A DNA stretch of 15,730 nucleotides from Alphaproteobacteria bacterium UBA3439 (GTDB lineage Bacteria; Pseudomonadota; Alphaproteobacteria; Puniceispirillales; Puniceispirillaceae). Location: positions 1 to 15,730 of the forward strand of contig DFSK01000033.1 of assembly GCA_002378605.1 (NCBI GenBank), in the 5' to 3' direction. The translations under genes and the position numbers were made by a program. The notes under the pieces are model-generated. The model was not told where the DNA came from. It saw only the letters and a list, made by a program, of their open reading frames with translations, and ran no database searches. This document shows positions 8,241 to 15,730 of the stretch, in pieces; the stretch's first letter is position 1, and every line of letters begins with the position of its first letter.

Positions 8241-9151
8241 TTGCGTTTTCCTGATGAATTCAGCCCCTCAAGAAGGCGCGTTGAGTCATCAATGGGCATT
8301 GGCGTATAAAAATCGGCAAGATCAAGATTACTGTTATCAATGCCATCAAGCCCACCGACCAAAACCGATAAATAACTTAAATGCCGGAAATCAACCGCTG
8401 GCCGAACGCGAATTTTGCCATCTTTGATTTGATCAACCCGCCCAACCGGCAGGCCATTTGGCAAAACACCACCATGACCCGATGTCAGCACCAATTCGCC
8501 GATTTCCGGCTTGGCCTCATCAGGCAGAAATTGCAAATCAAGAAACGGCCCGTTTTGGCCAACCGTCAGACCTGGCCATGAGGATGAGGCAAGAATAACC
8601 GGAATCCGTGCATTAATATCGCTTATCAACAGAACGCGTGCATAGGCCCGGCCAACATCAATGACAATGCCAACCAATCCATCGGCGGTGACAACCGGAT
8701 TGCCTTGCACAATGCCTTTTTCACTGCCAATGGCAATCAACACCGTATGCGCAAAGCCACCACCAGGCGCGGTAACCGCTCGTGCGGTAATCGGCGTTCG
8801 GTTTTCGACCGTTGCCGCCCCTGTCACACTTCGCAATTGGCGGTTTTCACTTTCCAGAATTTCGGCGCGGCGACGCCAGCGTTTCAGCAAATCATTTTCG
8901 CCTTGAAGTCGCACATTTTCGGCCCGCAACGAGGCAACTGTTCGCACGCCTTCGATCATTGTTTCAATGCCACGAATTGGCGCCGAAACAACATCGACTA
9001 CCGGTGCAAGAAAATCATTACTTCCCATACGTAAATTGCGCAAAGCAGCTAAATCTGCCTTGCCAAGAAACATCAGGGAAAAACTGATAAGAATAAGTAC
9101 GCCATGCACGATACGTCTTTGTCTGACTCTGGCTTTATCAGACACGCGCAT
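8237..9151 (-). CDS. mreC: Rod-shape-determining protein MreC
   Basis: MreC is a bitopic inner-membrane protein whose periplasmic part binds and activates PBP2 in the elongasome. The sequence shows a basic cytoplasmic tail (1-13), one membrane segment (about 14-30), a coiled-coil helix (about 62-107, with LRAENVRLQGENDLLK) and then the double beta-barrel domain, with conserved stretches VVTADGLVGIVIDVG, ARVLLISDINARIPV and LVLTSGHGGVLPNGLPVG. At 304 aa it is close to the usual 280-370. The start is supported by a strong ribosome-binding site, CAAAGGAGAG (9156-9165), just upstream in the 15 bp gap after mreB. It overlaps mreD by 4 bp. Confidence 0.95.
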   Translation of the reverse strand: MRVSDKARVRQRRIVHGVLILISFSLMFLGKADLAALRNLRMGSNDFLAPVVDVVSAPIRGIETMIEGVRTVASLRAENVRLQGENDLLKRWRRRAEILESENRQLRSVTGAATVENRTPITARAVTAPGGGFAHTVLIAIGSEKGIVQGNPVVTADGLVGIVIDVGRAYARVLLISDINARIPVILASSSWPGLTVGQNGPFLDLQFLPDEAKPEIGELVLTSGHGGVLPNGLPVGRVDQIKDGKIRVRPAVDFRHLSYLSVLVGGLDGIDNSNLDLADFYTPMPIDDSTRLLEGLNSSGKRK

Positions 9152-9166
9152 ACCGCTCTCCTTTGC

Positions 9167-10283
<1,117 letters not shown>

Positions 10284-10311
10284 ACATAAAGGGCCGCTAG
10301 GCCCTTTATGT
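10284..10311 (-). terminator. Intrinsic terminator after ilvC
   Basis: A perfect 12-bp inverted repeat, ACATAAAGGGCC and GGCCCTTTATGT, encloses the 4-nt loop GCTA. It starts 35 nt after the ilvC stop codon. On the minus strand the 3' arm ends CCCTTTATGT followed by TGATT, so the U-rich part lies partly inside the stem rather than as a clean tail. It separates the ilv genes from mreB; the symmetry would also allow some action on the other strand. Confidence 0.62.
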
Positions 10312-10346
10312 CATAAAGTATCACTATATCAACAATGTGGCAAAAA

Positions 10347-11477
<1,131 letters not shown>

Positions 11478-11512
11478 CTAACATATTGCGTAAACTCGCT
11501 AACGTCGCCGGT

Positions 11513-12037
11513 TTATTTGGCCGTTAAATCGATCCGGTTGCCGCGCGAAATGGCTGAAACCCCTGTCCGCGCAATCTCCACATCACCAAGCGACTGCATC
11601 AAATCAATGAATGCAGCAACCTTTGACGAATTTCCTGTCACTTCAAATACAAAACTATCTAGTGTGCTGTCTAGTGTTCTTGCACGGAAAGTATCAGCGA
11701 TGCGCAATGCCTCGATCCGGTTTTCGCCATCATTGATGATTTTGACCAGCGCCAGCTCGCGTTCAATGGCGGCACCCATCTCGGTTAAGTCACATACGGA
11801 ATGGATCGGCACAAGACGCGCCAATTGCGCCTTGATCTGTTCGATTACCATTGGCGTTCCTGAGGTCACGATGGAAATGCGCGATAGACCACGATCCCAT
11901 TCCACCTCGGCAACGGTCAGGCTTTCGATATTATAGCCACGTCCGGAAAATAGCCCGATAACCCGCGCCAGAACACCCGGCTCGTCATCTACCAGAACGG
12001 AAATGATGTGGCGTTCCTCTACTACATTGATGCTCAT
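11513..12037 (-). CDS. ilvN: Acetolactate synthase regulatory (small) subunit
   Basis: This subunit binds the IlvB catalytic subunit, stimulates it and makes it sensitive to feedback inhibition by valine. The N-terminal ACT domain (about 8-83) has the hallmark HIISVLVDDEPGVLARVIGL (10-29) and FSGRGYNIESLTV (30-42); a C-terminal ACT-like domain follows (about 90-165), including FVFEVTGNSSKVAAFI. At 174 aa it is the long form, like IlvH or alphaproteobacterial IlvN, not the roughly 96-residue enterobacterial IlvN. The ATG is preceded by AGGAG about 13 nt upstream. It lies 26 bp after ilvB, so the two subunits are surely co-transcribed. The symbol could equally be given as ilvH. Confidence 0.95.
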   Translation of the reverse strand: MSINVVEERHIISVLVDDEPGVLARVIGLFSGRGYNIESLTVAEVEWDRGLSRISIVTSGTPMVIEQIKAQLARLVPIHSVCDLTEMGAAIERELALVKIINDGENRIEALRIADTFRARTLDSTLDSFVFEVTGNSSKVAAFIDLMQSLGDVEIARTGVSAISRGNRIDLTAK

Positions 12038-12063
12038 CTCGATAAAGCTCCTAAATGGCTGGC

Positions 12064-13890
12064 CTAGACCAACACCATACCTTCTTCAGAAATTGGCTTT
12101 GCGGCCTGATCCTCTGGCCCCAAAAGCATTTCGTTATGCGCTGCCCCAGATGGAATCATCGGGAAGCAATTTTCTTCCTTGGCAACGCGGATATCAGCAA
12201 TAACCGGGCCGGGCGTTGCCAGCATTTCAGCAATCACCCCATCCAGATCATCTGGCTTTTCAGCGACCAGACCAACCATGCCAAAGGTATCAGCTAGCTT
12301 GCGGAAATCAGGCAAAGAGGCGCTGTAGGACTCAGAATAGCGGCCGCCATGGATCAATTCCTGCCATTGCCGCACCATCCCCATCCATTCATTGTTGATG
12401 ATGAACATCTTCACCGGCAAATTATATTGCGCCAATGTCGATAATTCCTGCATGTTCATCATGAATGATGCTTCACCGGCAATATCAATGACCAATGAGT
12501 CCGGATGCGCCACCTGAACGCCAAGCGCCGATGGCAAACCATATCCCATCGTGCCAAGCCCGCCCGAGGTCATCCACCGGTTTGGCTTTTCAAAATCGTA
12601 ATATTGCGCCGCCCACATTTGATGCTGGCCTACCTCGGTTGTGACATAGGCATCATGGTTACTGGTCAATTCGCAAAGCCGCTTGATGGCATGTTGCGGC
12701 TTGATGACATCGGCGCCCTGATCAAAGCCAAGACAATCAATACTTTGCCAGCTTTTGATCTGTTTCCACCAGCTTGTAAGCGATGGCTGATGCGGGGTAA
12801 AGGACTGCGCCTTCATTTCGGCGATCAGCATTTCCAGAATAATCGTTGCATCACCAATGATCGACAGGTCAACTTGAACATTCTTGTTCACTGATGACGG
12901 ATCAATATCAATGTGAATTTTTTCAGATTTTGGTGCAAAGCCGCTAATCCGGCCAGTTACGCGATCATCAAAACGCGCCCCGACATTCAGCATGATATCA
13001 CAATCATGCATCGCCCAATTGGCTTCATAAGTGCCATGCATCCCAAGCATGCCCAGAAAATGCTTGTCTGACGCTGGCAAAGCGCCAAGCCCCATAAGGG
13101 TCAAGGTTGTAGGCCAGCCGGTCATATCAACCAGTTGCTGCAACAAGGCCGAGGCCTTTGGCCCAGAATTAATGATGCCGCCACCGCCATAGATGATTGG
13201 GCGTTCGGCCCGCTTCATCATCGCTACGGCTTTTTTGATCGATTCCGGATCGGGTCTTGTTTGTGGGGCATACCGCTTTTGCGCCGCAACGGCAACGCCA
13301 TCTATCTTATAGCCATATTCCCCCATCAAAATATCTTTTGGCAGGTCAATCAATACCGGCCCGGGGCGGCCGGCGCGCGCCACATGAAAGGCTTCGGCCA
13401 CGGTGTGCTGCAAAACGTCACCATCTTTGACCAGATAATTATGTTTGGTACAGGCACGGGTGATGCCGGTTGTATCGGCCTCTTGGAACGCGTCATTGCC
13501 AATCAGATGCGTTGGTACCTGTCCGGTCAGACATACCACCGGCACTGAATCCATCAGCGCATCCGTCAAACCGGTCACCGCATTGGTTGCGCCAGGGCCA
13601 GATGTCACCAAAACAACGCCAACCTTGCCCGTTGACCGCGCATAGCCTTCGGCGGCGTGAACCGCTGCCTGCTCATGACGAACCAGAATATGTCTGATCT
13701 TATTGTTTTTGAACAAAGCGTCATAAATTGGCAACACCGCGCCACCCGGATAGCCGAAAATCACCTCAACCCCTTCATCTTCAAGAGCCTTGAGAAGAAT
13801 TTCCGCACCAGCTAACGCCAATACGCCATTTTCCGATGCCGCCTGTTTGCGGTCTGTGGGGGCAGATTTCGCCATTATCTTGTTTCCCAT
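12064..13890 (-). CDS. ilvB: Acetolactate synthase catalytic (large) subunit
   Basis: This ThDP- and FAD-dependent enzyme condenses two pyruvates to acetolactate, or pyruvate with 2-ketobutyrate, the first common step of branched-chain amino acid synthesis. The N-terminal ThDP-binding domain has [15 protein letters not shown] (45-59) and [14 protein letters not shown] (71-84), with catalytic Glu73. The central domain has GMHGTYEAN and [12 protein letters not shown] (302-313). The C-terminal domain carries the ThDP/Mg motif as GEASF (472-476) through INN (498-500), with GEA instead of the usual GDG, then GMVRQWQ (504-510), whose Trp509 matches the substrate-selectivity and herbicide-site Trp. 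The length of 608 aa is within the family range (about 550-600), with a few extra residues at each end. The start could also be ATG 13875; neither ATG has a clear Shine-Dalgarno. The symbol ilvI would be equally acceptable. Confidence 0.95.
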   Translation of the reverse strand: MGNKIMAKSAPTDRKQAASENGVLALAGAEILLKALEDEGVEVIFGYPGGAVLPIYDALFKNNKIRHILVRHEQAAVHAAEGYARSTGKVGVVLVTSGPGATNAVTGLTDALMDSVPVVCLTGQVPTHLIGNDAFQEADTTGITRACTKHNYLVKDGDVLQHTVAEAFHVARAGRPGPVLIDLPKDILMGEYGYKIDGVAVAAQKRYAPQTRPDPESIKKAVAMMKRAERPIIYGGGGIINSGPKASALLQQLVDMTGWPTTLTLMGLGALPASDKHFLGMLGMHGTYEANWAMHDCDIMLNVGARFDDRVTGRISGFAPKSEKIHIDIDPSSVNKNVQVDLSIIGDATIILEMLIAEMKAQSFTPHQPSLTSWWKQIKSWQSIDCLGFDQGADVIKPQHAIKRLCELTSNHDAYVTTEVGQHQMWAAQYYDFEKPNRWMTSGGLGTMGYGLPSALGVQVAHPDSLVIDIAGEASFMMNMQELSTLAQYNLPVKMFIINNEWMGMVRQWQELIHGGRYSESYSASLPDFRKLADTFGMVGLVAEKPDDLDGVIAEMLATPGPVIADIRVAKEENCFPMIPSGAAHNEMLLGPEDQAAKPISEEGMVLV

Positions 13891-14045
13891 ATATGTCTAA
13901 GCAATTGCTGGCCTAACATTTTGCAACCAGCTCAAATAACGCAAACCAATCTACTCAAAGGGTAAAAAAACATCGTTACGACGCGCTATCAAGCAAAACG
14001 TCATCACAAAATCTTCAATTTCCAGAGAACAGCTTGTTTTATTAC
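13891..14045 (-). promoter_or_regulatory. ilvB upstream region with possible leader peptide
   Basis: This gap between miaA and ilvB must hold the ilvBN promoter unless transcription reads through from miaA. On the minus strand a 13-codon frame at 13973-13932 encodes MFFYPLSRLVCVI, with five Leu/Val/Ile of 13. Its stop abuts a stem GCTGGTT/GGCCAGC (13907-13931), and TTTGC within the frame can pair with GCAAA inside that stem's loop, giving a competing fold. A second short frame (14004-13951) encodes MTFCLIARRNDVFLPFE. I see neither a good ribosome-binding site nor a U-tract, so attenuation is only a possibility. No convincing -35/-10 pair was found. Confidence 0.3.
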
Positions 14046-14082
14046 AATGGTTTGCCAGTTTTTACCCGACGGGTCAACCATT
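14046..14082 (-). terminator. Inverted repeat just after miaA (possible terminator)
   Basis: AATGGTT and AACCATT form a perfect 7-bp stem starting one base after the miaA stop codon, enclosing a smaller ACCC/GGGT stem. On the minus strand the following bases, GTAATAAAAC, are not T-rich, so an intrinsic terminator is doubtful and some read-through into ilvB is possible. On the plus strand the repeat is followed by TTTAG, but no plus-strand gene ends here. Confidence 0.28.
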
Positions 14083-14083
14083 T

Positions 14084-15037
14084 TTAGCGAATAAGTGAAA
14101 AGATACTTTCCATCAAACTTTCCGATAATTTCGTATGTAGTGTAATTTGCGCATTATAATTATTTCGCAGCCATGTCATTTGCCGTTTTGCGTAATGGCG
14201 GCTGTCACGTTTGGCGATATAAGCCGCTTCATCAATTGTCATTTTCTGATCAAGAACCGCTTTTAACGCTGTGACGCCAAGCGCCTTCATCAATGGCAAT
14301 GATGGATCAAGCTGTCGCCCAATTAATTGCTCAACCTCGCCCATCGCGCCTTGTTCCAACATCGCATCGAAGCGCGAATCAATGCGGGTGTAAAGCTCAT
14401 CACGCGGCGGCAGCATCGCGATCTTTAACGGATTGCCCACCAGCGCGCCTTTATGTTCAGCTTTCTGGAATTGACCAAGCGCTATGCCAGTGGCGTTGAA
14501 AACCCCCATTGCGCGGATTAGCCTTTGACGGTCACCATCGGCAAGCCGTGACGCAACCACTGGGTCATGAAGCGCCAGCTTTTGCCGGAATGCTGTTCCG
14601 CCAATGGCATCAAAAAGTGCCATGCAATCATTATGTATATTGGCTGGCACATCGGGAATAGGCGCAATGCCATTCACCGCCGCATCAAGATACATGCCCG
14701 TGCCGCCAATAATGATTGGCATTTTGCCGCGCGCACGGATCGCGGTCATCGCCGTTGCGGCCAGTTCAAGCCATGTGGCAACCGACGCACGCCCCCCCCC
14801 ATCAAGAACACCATATAGATGATGCGGAATATCCTGCATATCGGCCTTTGCTGGGCGTGCCGTCAAAATCGATAAATCGGCATAAAGCTGCATCGAATCA
14901 GCATTGATCACCTCGCCATCCAACTGGCAAGCAAGATCAACCGCCAGCTGTGATTTACCTGATGCAGTCGGGCCTGCAATCATGATATAGCTGGCATTCG
15001 TCTTGCTTTTCAGGGCGTTTTGCGCTGCTTTTGACAC
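14084..15037 (-). CDS. miaA: tRNA A37 dimethylallyltransferase MiaA
   Basis: MiaA transfers a dimethylallyl group to N6 of A37 in tRNAs reading UNN codons, which steadies codon pairing and helps keep the reading frame. It has a P-loop GPTASGKS (22-29), NADSMQLY (45-52) with the catalytic Asp47, PHHL (71-74), GGTGMYLDAAVNG (111-123), RQRLIRA (170-176) and the C-terminal KRQMTWLRN (284-292). I start it at GTG 15037 (317 aa), because GGAG lies 6 nt upstream and the length fits the family (about 300-316). The ATG at 15091 would add 18 residues, lacks a Shine-Dalgarno and would overlap the serB start. Codons 80-82 are GGG GGG GGG, a run of nine G that could slip. It points away from serB and towards ilvB. 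Confidence 0.93.
   Translation of the reverse strand: MSKAAQNALKSKTNASYIMIAGPTASGKSQLAVDLACQLDGEVINADSMQLYADLSILTARPAKADMQDIPHHLYGVLDGGGRASVATWLELAATAMTAIRARGKMPIIIGGTGMYLDAAVNGIAPIPDVPANIHNDCMALFDAIGGTAFRQKLALHDPVVASRLADGDRQRLIRAMGVFNATGIALGQFQKAEHKGALVGNPLKIAMLPPRDELYTRIDSRFDAMLEQGAMGEVEQLIGRQLDPSLPLMKALGVTALKAVLDQKMTIDEAAYIAKRDSRHYAKRQMTWLRNNYNAQITLHTKLSESLMESIFSLIR
14792..14800 (-). repeat. Nine-base G/C homopolymer inside miaA
   Basis: Nine C on the plus strand, nine G in the miaA message, encoding Gly80-Gly82 in frame exactly. It is the longest G/C homopolymer I see in the window. Gain or loss of one base would truncate MiaA. Confidence 0.9.
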
Positions 15038-15082
15038 ATTAAACTCCAATTTACCGCCAATCTGGCGGCAGGTGACTGCACT
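15038..15082. promoter_or_regulatory. Very short divergent miaA/serB intergenic region with inverted repeat
   Basis: Only 45 bp separate the GTG of miaA and the ATG of serB. It holds the ribosome-binding sites of both genes (GGAG, 15044-15047, for miaA; AGGTGA, 15070-15075, for serB) and a perfect 6-bp inverted repeat, CCGCCA atc TGGCGG (15054-15068), midway between them. There is no room for two full promoters, so at least one must lie within the opposite gene. Confidence 0.6.
15044..15047 (-). promoter_or_regulatory. Ribosome-binding site setting the miaA GTG start
   Basis: GGAG on the minus strand with ideal 6-nt spacing to GTG 15037. It is the main evidence against the longer ATG start at 15091. 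Confidence 0.65.
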
Positions 15083-15730
15083 ATGCACCATGCACTTGTT
15101 TTTTCAACCTCCAAGCACCCGTCCGGCGACGGCGATGCCGCATCATGGCTTGCCGACCTTGCCAATGATTTCGCCTTTTTGCACCCCTTGGACGCGCCAT
15201 ATTGGCTTCATCGAGGCTATGCGGCTGAACTGCTTTGCCAGCCCGATAGCGGTTTTGCGGCAAAGGATGTGCAGCATAATAGCGCTTTTCAGACATTGCG
15301 CGGCCTTGCTGCCGACAAGCAAATGGATGTCAATATCGTTCCGCTTTACCGGCGCCGCAAACAAATCTTGATTGCCGATATGGACAGCACGATCATTACC
15401 AGCGAGTCACTTGATGATCTGGCAGCGCTTGCCGGCCTTGGTGATGCGGTTACCGCCATAACCAAGCGGGCAATGGCTGGTGAAATTGATTTCGAAGGCG
15501 CGTTATTTGAACGTGTTGGCATGCTTGCTGGCAAATCCAGTCGTCTGTTTGATCAATTGATTGAAACAGCAACGCCAACATCAGGCGCAATTGATCTTGT
15601 TCATACGATGCGGGCCAATGGCGCAAAATGCTATCTTGTGTCGGGTGGGTTTGACGTCATCACGGGCCCCGTTGCCGCGCGTTGCGGATTTCATGACCAT
15701 CACGCCAATCATATGCATGTGCGCGATGGC
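15083..15730 (+). CDS. serB: Phosphoserine phosphatase SerB (cut by window edge)
   Basis: SerB removes phosphate from L-3-phosphoserine, the last step of serine synthesis. The frame is open from ATG 15083 to the window edge (216 codons), so the C-terminal part is missing. It begins MHHALVFST. The HAD phosphatase core starts with motif I, IADMDSTIITSESLDDLA, with nucleophile Asp99 and acid/base Asp101. A helical cap follows (ITKRAMAGEIDFEGALFERV), then motif II LVSGGFDVIT with Ser187. Motifs III and IV are beyond the edge. The 98 residues before motif I resemble the poorly conserved N-terminal extension of proteobacterial SerB. AGGTGA lies 7 nt upstream of the ATG. It is divergent from miaA. 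Confidence 0.93.
   Translation, partial: MHHALVFSTSKHPSGDGDAASWLADLANDFAFLHPLDAPYWLHRGYAAELLCQPDSGFAAKDVQHNSAFQTLRGLAADKQMDVNIVPLYRRRKQILIADMDSTIITSESLDDLAALAGLGDAVTAITKRAMAGEIDFEGALFERVGMLAGKSSRLFDQLIETATPTSGAIDLVHTMRANGAKCYLVSGGFDVITGPVAARCGFHDHHANHMHVRDG

Noticed and set aside
15081..15296. Minus-strand open frame overlapping the start of serB as extra miaA coding or a separate gene
   Set aside because: It is antisense to serB, which has clear HAD motifs in frame, and its Arg/His-rich protein has no recognisable features.

Overview
The window looks like ordinary, gene-dense chromosome from a Gram-negative alphaproteobacterium. It holds 13 protein genes, two of them cut by the window edges, and about 95% of it is coding. 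The case for an alphaproteobacterium rests on the protein sequences, on the MreBCD-PBP2-RodA block and on the serB/miaA/ilvB-ilvN-ilvC neighbourhood, which I recall as common in that class. HldE shows that the cell makes heptose-containing LPS. Base composition looks roughly balanced and even from end to end, so nothing suggests recent transfer. A marine SAR116-type genome would fit, but that is only a guess.

Layout. 1-404 (-): start of glmS. 659-3466 (+): glmU and hldE, divergent from glmS across a 254 bp gap; all three supply UDP-GlcNAc or heptose for peptidoglycan and LPS. 3530-4537 (-): a short SbmA/BacA-type peptide transporter, convergent with hldE, with a good intrinsic terminator between them. 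4667-10204 (-): the cell-elongation operon mreB-mreC-mreD-mrdA-rodA, with junctions of +15, -4, -1 and +2 bp. 10347-13890 (-): ilvB, ilvN and ilvC for branched-chain amino acid synthesis, ending in a perfect 12-bp stem-loop. 14084-15037 (-): miaA, the tRNA prenyltransferase, whose start I move to a GTG with a strong ribosome-binding site. 15083 to the edge (+): serB, divergent from miaA.

How the genes work together. GlmS and GlmU make UDP-GlcNAc, which feeds both peptidoglycan and lipid A. HldE makes ADP-heptose precursors for the LPS core. MreB filaments, MreC, MreD, PBP2 and RodA form the elongasome that polymerises and crosslinks side-wall peptidoglycan. IlvB/IlvN and IlvC carry out the first two common steps of valine, isoleucine and leucine synthesis. 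SerB finishes serine synthesis, and MiaA modifies A37 of tRNAs that read UNN codons.

I found no mobile element, CRISPR array, tRNA, rRNA, prophage or novel multi-gene system. The points worth a second look are small: a G9 tract inside miaA, a possible BCAA-rich leader peptide before ilvB, a hairpin between ilvN and ilvC, an insertion of about 43 residues in PBP2, and an SbmA homologue without the usual N-terminal membrane segment. No stretch over 300 bp lacks a gene.
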